Source of the DNA: Pocillopora verrucosa
Lineage: Eukaryota; Cnidaria; Anthozoa; Scleractinia; Pocilloporidae
Direction: 5' to 3'
Length of the DNA: 64,000 nt
NCBI RefSeq assembly: GCF_036669915.1
Contig: NC_089313.1
Location: 17,732,662-17,796,661, forward strand
The notes beneath the pieces were generated by a model. The model saw only the letters and a list, made by a program, of their open reading frames with translations, was not told where the DNA came from and searched no databases. The translations under genes were made by a program, and so were the position numbers. Below, one piece after another: positions 1 through 9,415 of this stretch; within the stretch, counting starts at the first letter, position 1, and every line of letters begins with the position of its first letter.

Positions 1-646
1 GAGATGTTTTGCTTGATTCTAGACCATCATTTGTGGCAAGCTCTTCACCAGTGCACCGTACTTGCCCTGCTCATGATGTAACTTTTGTGATTTTCCTGCA
101 CAATATTAATTCAGGATGATTTCTCTAAATGCTCTTGAATTCCTGGATGGCACCTCTTTGAGTGCTGTATTTCTACCTACACTAAGATAAACTCAAGGAG
201 GTCCACAATATGAGAAAAATAATTTTTTTTTGGTGTAGTGGTTAATTTTCAGTAGTGGATTGAAACTCAAGGAGGTCCACAATATGAGAAAAATAATTTT
301 TTTTTGGTGTAGTGGTTAATTTTCAGTAGTGGATTGATCTAGGTTGCTCCTGGAAAACCATTTGAGATTTAAAAGCTTAAGCACTAGCAGACAAGCCTAA
401 ATTTAACTGTACAACAATCTGATTTTGTTAGACTCCTATTTCATGTGCTTAAAGAATGGTTGTTGCTTACAAACTTATAGTGAAACAGTTTAATGACCAT
501 GAAATTAAAGGCACAGATCAAGCTAGAAAAAACAGGCATTAAGAACTTCTGTGGCTGGTTGAGTCAAGACATATTTTGTACTACATGATTATATCTTCTG
601 TGTGTGGTGCTATCATCAACTGCATGTGCACTTTATTTTTCATTAG
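1..646. other. Intron/upstream sequence of the first ankyrin/coiled-coil gene
   Basis: No coding exon is visible here. The stretch ends at a polypyrimidine tract and CATTAG acceptor at 641-646, so it is probably the 3' part of an intron whose upstream exon lies outside the window. It contains a direct tandem duplication at 191-337, listed separately. Confidence 0.5.
191..337. repeat. Two-copy 74 bp tandem duplication
   Basis: A 73-74 bp segment beginning ACTCAAGGAGGTCCACAATA and ending AGTAGTGGATTGA occurs twice in direct tandem (191-263 and 265-337) with essentially no differences, including a shared run of nine T. Near-identity suggests a recent duplication or an assembly duplication. It lies in a presumed intron and has no coding consequence. 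Confidence 0.9.
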
Positions 647-1254
647 GAGCACAACCTTCCAAACCAGAGTCACCCAAGCCATCTTCAGATGTTATTTTTT
701 CAGAAACACCTGTGACTGTCTCCCCCTTAGCAGAGGTGTCCATAGCTGAAGAGTCCATTTCTGTTCCCTCTCCAGCCACACCCCTACACAGCAGTGCTAG
801 TGCAATATCACAAAGTTCAGGTTCCGGTGTGGGCAACCTCAACTCAGTTCTTACACCACTGGTAGCAAACCCTGTGCACACCACACTGAGACCAACAACT
901 AAACGGAAGATCATTGAAGCATTAAAGGAAGAGTACACAGAGAGATTGGAATTGGCTGTGAAGGGGAGGCATGAAGTTGAGGAAGACATCTCTAAGCACA
1001 AGTCTAAGACAAAAGAACTCACAGAGTCTATCGTTAAGAGAAAGGCTCAAGTGGAAAAGCTGGAAAAAGAACTGCAGGAGATGCAAAAGGAAATGTGGCA
1101 CAAGAATCAGGCCATTCAAGCTCTGGAGAGCAGCCTTGAGCAGTTTACAAAAGAAGAGGCAGAACTGAAAAAAAATCTCCTTATTCTCCAAGAGGCAGAT
1201 CCTGAGCCACCTGCCAAGAAGAATAGAAGTGAGGAAAGCAGCTGCTGTGAATAG
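647..1254 (+). CDS. Last exon of an ankyrin/coiled-coil family protein (partial)
   Basis: This is the 3' coding exon of a gene whose first exon lies left of the window. The acceptor at 645-646 (CATTAG) opens the frame in phase 1, the same phase used by both intact paralogues in this window, and the frame ends in TAG at 1252-1254. The encoded ~202 residues start with a Ser/Thr/Pro-rich tail, then give a long charged heptad-like coiled coil (about residues 100-190: KRKIIEALKEEY, KLEKELQEMQKEMWHKNQAI), and finish with a basic PPAKKNR cluster that could be a nuclear signal. The paralogues end the same way: coiled coil, then Lys/Arg-rich tail. Family function is unknown to me; oligomerisation through the coil is inference. 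Assignment to the family rests on architecture, intron phase and proximity, not on the missing ankyrin exon. A possible AATAAA lies at 2170-2175. Confidence 0.7.
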
Positions 1255-2996
1255 TAAAATGAGTGAAAAACAGGAAAACTCAAAGGAAAGATAGTCTTAT
1301 AGTTATTCTGACAGCAAATAATTTCACATCACCAGGCCTTGTGCCTTACAGTCCATTTTCTTAAAAAGGAAGGCATCCTTAAGGCAATGATTCTGATGCA
1401 GTCAGAAATTTTTCAAGTCCCCTTTTGGAAACAAAGGGTTTTAATGTTCACATTTCTGATAAAAGAATAATTCTTACAAGATCTCTCCTAGTAGGATGCT
1501 CCTTAACTGATTGATAGGATTATTATACAAAGCTTGTGGAGGGATTACATACTGCATGTGATTCACCAGGCTCCTTGATTTCACATTTTGAAAATCAGGG
1601 ATAGAGGAAATAAAATGGATTGTGACATCAGCCATAGGACAAAGGACATTGACAATTATATTTTAAAGGAGACTGAGCGAACCAGCTGGTCCATGTTGGA
1701 CATTACATTATTATTGATATTTACCTGATTTTTCACATCACTAATTTTAATTAATCTAGAAAACTAAAGTAGGATTTAGTCTGCGTGATGATAGCAGTGA
1801 AATTTTAATTGAATCACTGCCTTTTCGTTTTTATCGTTATTAATATTAAGAGCCCTGCTCTTTAAAGTCCCTGATGGGATTTTGACATCTCTTACATTAA
1901 TTCCTTTTGGTAGAGCTGAAAACAAAAGATTCTGTGGAGGGCACAGTTCTGTGCCTTTGCTAAAGCATTGACCAAAAGTTATGACTACATGCATTTATAC
2001 GTATGTTGTGTAGAACCAGTATCTAGTTTGGGTGGAATCTTTAGGTGTTATGAAACAATTCTATGTTGGTAAACTGTTTTTCAGATAATTTTGAACATTT
2101 GGTTTAATATTTATGCTGTGTATTTTTTGCTACATATTCACAAATTGTTATTGGTCAACCAGACATGTTAATAAAGATTTTAATAAGGTTTCTTGGTGAA
2201 TCTATTATCTACTTTTTCACTTAATGCTTGATAATGGAGAAGGAAATGTTAACTAGTGGGATGGTAAGAATATGTCCATCATCTTAGATGAAGACAACTT
2301 GTGTAGTTGCCTCTTGGTTTGTGGGTATTGGGTTGTAAAAAAGTGAACATCCCCTTCCACACCCCAAAGCCTCTTGGAAGTGTTTCAATGATCCCTTCCC
2401 TCCGCCCGGCAACTTAAGGATGGTCGACCGTTAGCTATGTGGGGGGGTGGGGTGGGGAATATAAGCTGAAAGGGTCAAGTCTTTTCAGGGAAATACAAGT
2501 GTAGTATCTTTTAATAGATAGTTTTGTAAAGGCTTTTTTCGTTTTTGCAATAAGAGTGAGGAAACAAGAAAGAAAGAATATAGATCATTAAAGTATTTAA
2601 ATATTGAGCTTTCTACGCCCAAGCTTGCAGAACAAATAGCTGAGATGGATTCAATGTAGGGTTTAAATCTTGGGAATTTATTTATGGTCCTAAAAGATTA
2701 TAGGGGCACATACATCTGGAATTAGGAGGGAATGCTAGTAGGAAAACATCATTAACTTAGTCTAATGTCTGTGGTAAAGATATCGATTTAAACTTTCCTT
2801 AACCTGGCGAAATTTTGCCTCGGAAGCTTTTTTGAACTTAGCAGATAAAGGGACCTTTTCAGGTAATGGAGCGAAGCACCTTTTTTTAGCGCGCGTGCGG
2901 ACCCCTCCTGTTCTAATCTATTGTGTTCGCTGTCAATTGTCATTCATTCAGTATGATTGCTACAAATAACAACTTGGGTCAGATTTTATTTGTGTG
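1255..2996. other. 3' UTR and intergenic region
   Basis: No coding exon seen. The left part is probably the 3' UTR of the preceding gene, with AATAAA motifs near 1608 and at 2170-2175. The last ~150 bases before 2997 form the promoter and 5' UTR of the next paralogue and include a GC-richer patch (GCGCGCGTGCGG near 2890). Confidence 0.5.
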
Positions 2997-5772
2997 ATGA
3001 ACGACGAGACGAAGTGTCACACGCCGTTTTGTCCTAAAGACTGCTCTGTAGTTCATCATGATTTGATCAAAGCCTTGTGCATTGAGAGGAACCGCAGAGA
3101 AACCTCTAGCCGCTTTTCTTCCAAGTCCCACGTTTTGCTACGACAGTGCGTTCATTCGTACGAACAAAATGGTTGGGATCGAAACAGCGCCGTGCCAGAT
3201 TCATTACCAGATCTAAGACACCCACTGCTATATTTAACCTGTGCATTCGGGAAACATCGAGTTCTAGAGACACTGGTGAAGCTAGATTTTAACCCTGCTG
3301 TTGTTACTAAGGATGGGGCAAACGGACTTCATGCCTTGGTCGACCATTTTTATCGAGTGGGTAACATGAAACAATGTGGTGGGTTCATGGCGATTGATAA
3401 GAGACTGGAAGTGTTTGAAAACGTGGTGAGTATTCTCTGCTCCCGTGACCCTAATATCTTCTCTACCAGAGAGAACATTCAAGGACGTACTCCCTTGCAC
3501 ATGGCTGCCGAAAGTGTAGTCTGTACTAGTAGACATGCCAGAGTGGATGGAAGATGCGATCCCTTGAAAAGGACCAGATACTTTCAACGCTGTTTGGAAG
3601 TCATGCTGGGTCACATTCTTGAACTTAGAAGTAACTCTCTGCTGACGGATTCTCAAGTGATGAATACTATTTCAAGTCAGGATAACGAGGGTAACACTAT
3701 TTTACACATCCTGGCAAAGAGCCGTACCCTTCCGGGCTGGGAATCCATTCAATATCTCCTGAAAAATTTCGCAGATAGCGAATTCCCTCAGAAAAGGAAT
3801 AAGGACTCCAAAACGGCATTCGACATACTTTCACAGTTCAACGGATTTATGGCGAAGAGGTTGTTTCACCCCAATGATGTGGAGATGATAATGGAACAAG
3901 GTAATTGATGAATTTGTATGAATAGAATGTTAGGTTATTAACAGTAACTATAACTGTTATTTGCTCGCCACTTCTAGATATCTTTTTTTCCCAATCAAGA
4001 TGACCTTTCAACTAACCATGCTCCCCTATGAACTTTGAAAGTTGGCCGGTGTGAACGAAAAAACGAAAAATTGAAACCACAGGAAAAAGAGAGAAAACAA
4101 AAGAAAAAACCAGATCTCATATGGAGAAATCAAGAATATCTGTTGATCATTTTAAAAATTCAGTTCATTACTTGATAATTCTACAGGCATGAGGTGTTAG
4201 GTCCTCCTAATCCCCTGCAATCCAGCCATTTAATCTTTTTCCCAGTCATTCATGCTATATCTGATAAATAGTCTAGGACACCAAGAGACCTACAGTTGTA
4301 TGATAAACCATTCCTGAGAATAAGATTCTGGGCTGGGCAAAACTTCACAATTTGATTCAGTAGATTGGTTTTCCAATCTGAATTAAAAAGTGGCAAAGCA
4401 ATTTCTTCAGCTGTTATTCAACATTTTATTACAAGGACTTTGTCCCCAAGTTGTAACTTAAACTATGAAAAACAATTGTAAAACATTTCTTTTTACAGAT
4501 GTCAATGGCAGTTCCTCACCTACAAACTGTGATCCTTTACTGAGCCTTGAAGCCTCAGGTCTCACCAGGATTACAACATCACCATCCTTTACTAATGACA
4601 TTACTGTCCAAGCTGTGTGGAGTAAGGCCCCTCAAGCAGCTGGATCTCCATCCAAAGGAATGCAGAAAGTCATTCCAGTTAGGTCACTAGAGTCTGTTGT
4701 TCTTTCATTACGCAATACGGCAAAATCTTCAGCCACTCCAGCTGGAAAGAGTCACGCAGGAAGCCCAAGTTCCCCTACCCAAAATGAGCTCTCTGTGCTT
4801 TCACCAAATCCCTTCTTGGTTAATGAAAAGTCCAAAGATCCTGTGGGCTTGGAATTGGGGTCAGACTGTGGAGAGGAAAATTCATCAGGTTTTGTTGACA
4901 ATGAAACAATTTCACCTGGATCAGGTGAGGTGCCATCCCAAATATCTGGAAATGCTGTGGAGGACTTTCCAGCAAGACGTTTCTCTGGTGATGAACCATA
5001 CCCTGTTTTCTTGCCAAATTTTTCACAATCTGAAGTGGAGTGCAGTGAATCCGACATAGAAAAACAGGGGGTTAGAGATACATTTTCCTCATGTTGTCCA
5101 CCTTTGTCACATCAAACCAATGTAGAATTGGAGAATTCTGTTGGTATGTCACCCTCGACTCCAGATTCTTGGATGCTAAGCAGTGAGAGGGAAGCCACTG
5201 CTTCTTCCAGCACATCTTGTGTAGCATCACTGGCTGGTTCTAGTCAGAAGTCACCACCACACAAACATTTAGACTCTACTACAACAACTAAACAGAATGG
5301 TCAAGTTACAGCTGACAGTGCAGAAGACAAACGGCCAGTTGGAACTGCATCTTCCTCAGGGGATAGTGCCTTTTTTGACTTTCTCTTGACACAAGGAAGT
5401 GATTTTAACCCATCAATGAAATTGCAGATTGTGGAATTGATTAAGGGCGAGTTTGGGAAAAAGATGACAGGCTTTAATATGGAGATCTTCAAGGTGGAAA
5501 CTGAGAAGAAAAATTTGGAGTCAGAAATTAAGAACTCCAAACTGAAGTTGCAACAAAAAGAGGAAGAGAGACGCAGATTGTTTGCAGATATTGAAAAACT
5601 TCAGAGGAACATTGTGCAAGCAACAGAAAAACACAAAGTACTGTCAGAGAAATGCATGAAACTGAAAGAAGATTCAGAAGTTGTAAAGCGAAAGATTTCC
5701 TCCTGTGAAGAAGTAGAGAAGGAACTTTTTGGTACCCCTGCTAAGATGCAAAAGTTTTTGGATAGTAAATAA
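2997..5772 (+). CDS. Ankyrin-repeat/coiled-coil protein, two exons, complete
   Basis: Exons 2997-3900 and 4499-5772 join in phase 1 (G|AT, Asp) through a GTAATT donor and TTTACAG acceptor to give a 725-residue protein. I start at ATG 2997 because the preceding in-frame codon is GTG. Exon 1 (residues 1-301) opens with a Cys/His motif (CHTPFCPKDC, then VHHDLIKALC). Degenerate ankyrin units follow: RHPLLYLTCAFGKHRVLETLVKLDF, GLHALVDHFY, GRTPLHMAAES and GNTILHILAKS. Exon 2 has a ~290-residue Ser/Thr/Pro-rich low-complexity region, a short conserved block FFDFLLTQGSDF, then a ~120-residue coiled coil rich in Lys and Glu ending KMQKFLDSK. The - strand gene at 9.4-12.3 kb has the same order, intron position and phase. 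I do not recognise a named orthologue. An ankyrin and coil scaffold is the safe reading; zinc binding by the N-terminal motif is inference. Confidence 0.85.
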
Positions 5773-7461
5773 TAGATGGATAAATTTTGTCATCGAAAAC
5801 AAAGAATACAGTGGAGAGGCAAAGCTACTTTGTTATCACATCAGCTTCAAAATTTATTCTTCTTGGGGTGAGAGAGGAAATCTTTAGAATTTTTTCATAG
5901 TAATTGATCAATATTGTCAATGTAGCAGCTATTTCTATGGACACTGATTCAAAAAAATGCTCAATCATGTTTTTCCTTTTGCATTCCTTGGTAAAAATCA
6001 ACATTGAAGCTAGCCCAATTTTCTGTTAGTTGTGAGAGGAGATCTAAAGTGTTCACCAGGTTCATTTATAGTCTTTCCCTTGTTTTTACTCTGACAAAAA
6101 AAAAGCTTCTTGAGTTAGGATTAGATAAGTGTATGGATCAGCAATTTCAAGTTAAACTCTCTCGGGTCAAGTGTATTATGTATCAGCTATTCCCCCTTGA
6201 CTCTTGATCTTGTAATTGCAGAAGGGAGGACACCTTTTTTCCTTTTCTACTGTAACCAAAATTAATCTTGCCTTCAAAGTATTTAACGATTTAAATTACA
6301 AAGAGTAGCTTTAATTCTATGTTGAACTTTGGGCACCTAACATTTTGAAGATCAACATGATTCATTTGTCTTAATGCTTGTACTAGTGATGTTATGGCTC
6401 ATAAGTTGATATTGACTATTTATGGTATACTTTTGATTATATTTGAAAAGAGTGAAACTGATCGTAAATGAATTATCTTTATTTGCTGTGTAACCCTTTA
6501 ACCCCTAAGAGTGACTATCATCTAATTTCTCCTTACAATATCACCCTTAAATCACACTTAAAGGTTATGAGAATTAAAGAAGTGATCACCAACCAAGCAA
6601 GCTCTTGATTTTTAGTCAAATTCTCCTTGTCAGCACCTTAAGAAATGTGTTAAGAACAGTATGGAGAATATGCATACTGACCTTAGGGTGTAAAGGGTTA
6701 ACATGGCTAACATATATTTATACAAAAAGCCTATTTACATCTACAGACATAATATATAAACATTTGTATATTTTTATTGTTACAGATATAAATAACATCA
6801 AACAAGAAGACATTTTTCCCAGTTTGTTATTTGCACAGTTTGGGTTTATACAGGAAGAGTAAATTGCAAAACAGTTGCAAACACTCATTGAGTTACTGTT
6901 ATTTCGTAGCACACCATAGAAATTATTCATAGAATTACAGTAGGACACAGCCTAAAGAAGTTCTTCCTTCCCTAGAGAACTATGGTTAGACCTCCCCCCC
7001 CCCCCTCCCATTCCCTGCAACACCACTTGAAAACCCTACCCTTACTTTATGTGGCCTGAAACTTGATCATAAATGTATTTGAATATGGCTGGCTGGTAAT
7101 AATTGTTTGGAATTATAAAATCTGCAACTACCCTTTCTACCAAAAACCTTTGATTAAAATGGATAAGTTAATGCTATCTTAGAAATCAAGCTTTTGACCG
7201 ATAAAAGTTAATTAAAAGAGCATTTTTGTTGTTTCAGTTGGTTTGCATATCTTTCTTTGTTTGTGTGTTTTCTTGTTATCCCCCACTAAAAGGATGTTAC
7301 TAAACCAGGAGGGGTTACACAGGGTTCCCAAAGTTCACATTATCCCTTTCATGTATGGGGTGTTACTCAAGTTCAGTAAAATGGTAGTTTGGTTCAAAAT
7401 GCTACTTACCCCACCTTGTAGACTAGGAATGAGGTTACATTTTCACCTCCTCCCTTGACAC
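5773..7461. other. Intergenic region with interspersed repeats
   Basis: No gene seen. It holds the 3' UTR of the upstream gene, a TTAACCC-ended MITE-like element (6491-6701), a poly-C tract near 6990-7005, and sequence leading into the LINE fragment. Confidence 0.5.
6491..6701 (-). mobile_element. MITE-like element, TTAACCC/GGGTTAA ends (subtype B)
   Basis: About 211 bp bounded by TAACCCTTTAACCCC and GTAAAGGGTTAA, so the ends are inverted repeats of TTAACCC. The interior (CTCCTTACAATATCACCC, AGCAAGCTCTTGA, AATTCTCCTTGTCAGCA) is the reverse complement of the copy at 47689-47899. One of eight copies recognised in this window. It has no coding capacity, consistent with a non-autonomous DNA element. 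Confidence 0.7.
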
Positions 7462-8705
7462 TTGGGATTAACAAGGCACTTAGACCCATATCACAAACAC
7501 TCCCATAAATATTTAGGTGTATATGTAGATAGAAATCTATCTTGGGATTATCACATGAAATATATCTGCCAAAGAGTATATCCAAAGCTGAGAATGCTTA
7601 ATAGAATTTCTACCTTTTTATCTCGGGATATTCTATTGTTAATTTATAGGCAAATCATTTCGCCCATCATGTATTATGGGTCAATTAGATTGTTCTAAAA
7701 CAGTATCTTAAAAGATTGAACGCTTGCAAAATCAGGCTATGCACTCAATATTGAATACCAATTGGAAAACTTGCTCACAATAAATGCATTGTAAATTAGA
7801 TCTTCTTACTTTAGGAAATCGTAGGCGTTTTTCGCGTGCCTCATTGTCTTATAACATAGCTTGTAAATTTGTGTAATCAAATTCAATTGCGCGAGCGTGC
7901 TTCATATTTCTATTGTGCGCGCTCACGACGTCAGCAGACAAATCAAAAAAAATTTTCCATCGGGTTGAAAATGTTATAAAACAATTGGTTCATACATCAG
8001 CTGTGCGTTCAGCGAGATATGAAGCACTTGGGAAGTTTGAAGAGCACTCAAGAAGCTAAAGTTGCTCGAGGCTACGCCTAGAGCAACTCTTACGCATCTT
8101 TCATGCTCTCCAAACTTCCCAAGTGCTTCATATCCCGATGAAAGCACGCTAACGTATGAACCAATAGTTAATTTTAAGACTGTACATAATATTAGTTTTC
8201 CTGATCAACTGGTAGATTGTCTTATATGTAGATATCGTATGCATGATAGAAATTTACGTGATAGGACTATTGCATCTTCCCAAGATCAAAACAAAGACTA
8301 GCCAAGCAACTTTTCAGTTTGCAGCAGCAGATTGGAATAGTTTTCCCAAGTACATTAGAGATATAACCTCTTTGAAGAGGTTTAAGACTGAGTTATATGG
8401 TTATTTTAGAGATTTAGATGTTAAATTGCATTGTTGCGCGCAAACCCAGGTTTTATAGTTGATTTTTTTTCTAGTTGTTGATATTTTAGATTTTATATTT
8501 AAATATAAATATCCGATTTTTATATTTTAGGGTTATATTTTAAAGTTCTATAATTAGTTTTTTAAATTATTTATAGAGATAGAAGTTATGGAGTGTATTT
8601 TATTATAGCTACACATGGTTTGATACCAGCTTTTACTATGGAACTAACAGATCCATTTTTTAGGGTAAATAAAGTTATTATTACTATTTTATTATTGTCA
8701 TATTG
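7462..8705 (+). mobile_element. Degenerate non-LTR retrotransposon (LINE) 3' fragment
   Basis: Conceptual translation gives the C-terminal part of a LINE reverse-transcriptase ORF: HKYLGVYVDRNLSWDYHMKYI and LRMLNRISTFLSRDILLLIY (about 7498-7660), then IERLQNQAMHSILN after a stop, and further on TFQFAAADWNSFPKYIRDI and LKRFKTELYGYF (8310-8400). These are hallmarks of jockey/CR1-like elements, where the KYLGV and thumb region is followed by a short C-terminal domain. The reading frame is broken by stops and shifts and by a foldback insertion near 7980-8172. An AT-rich 3' tail with ATTATTACTATTTTATTATT near 8680-8700 looks like the element's 3' end. It is dead and 5'-truncated. Confidence 0.8.
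7980..8172. mobile_element. Foldback/MITE element nested in the LINE
   Basis: Two long inverted arms: the left contains AATTGGTTCATAC...GATATGAAGCACTTGGGAAG (about 7982-8040), the right contains CTTCCCAAGTGCTTCATATC...GTATGAACCAAT (about 8112-8167). The loop holds a second hairpin, GTTGCTCGAGGC/GCCTAGAGCAAC, at about 8062-8088. It interrupts the LINE coding frame, so it inserted after the LINE. GC content and CpG density are higher than in the surroundings. The outer edge may begin earlier, near 7885 (GCGCGAGCGTGCTTCATATT). Confidence 0.7.
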
Positions 8706-9415
8706 ATCCAACTTATGTAAAAAAAATTTACATGGGTATGTGTATACTGTTCCCTATACATTTCTAGTGATATTGACATCGAGAATTTACTTGACAATCA
8801 AGAGCTTCTTGTGTAGGTGGTCATTTTCTGTATTCTTACCTTCATGTTTGATTATGTAGTGATGTAAAGAAAAATTATGCGCTAGTTCCTCTTACAGGCT
8901 TAAAGTTCAGTAATGATTAATAGGCTTGGAGTGTGACAAGCATTGTTGACAAAGTCTGTCAGAACTAAGAAACTTGGGAAAACATCCAGTCTAACTAATG
9001 CAGTGAGCAGGGACAGTGCACTGATGGTGAGTGATAATCCAAAGACATTGTTGACTGAACTGTAGCAAGTCATTTATTTGTATCGTCAAAATCATGACAA
9101 TTACACAATCGAGAAAAATTTGGAGACATACTTCGATTTCTTCTTCTGATTCATCTTTTAGCTTCTTTTCTTTCAACCACTTTGTTGTGGGAGCATAAAA
9201 AATAGAAATTAAAAACTCAGCACTTTTTATGCTTACTGGGATTAAAAATACGAGTGAAATCTTTCGAAGGAATAATTGTGGAAATTCAACAGAAAGCGAA
9301 GAGGATTAGGAAAAAGCAAGGAAACTTGTATTTGAAATTAGTCCAGATAAGAGGAGAAAACTTTTGCGGTACACGAAATATCCAGGGAACGAAACAAAAG
9401 TTTGGAATAAAATGT
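8706..9415. other. Intergenic region downstream of the - strand ankyrin gene
   Basis: No confident gene. On the - strand a frame at about 9240-8991 is open and lysine/glutamate-rich around 9190-9130 (APTTKWLKEKK, DESEEEIE), followed by a GTATGT donor-like motif. It has no clear start and no recognised homology, so it may be a stray exon or chance. A TTTATT at 9073-9078 is a possible poly(A) signal (AATAAA on the - strand) for the gene ending at 9416. Confidence 0.35.
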
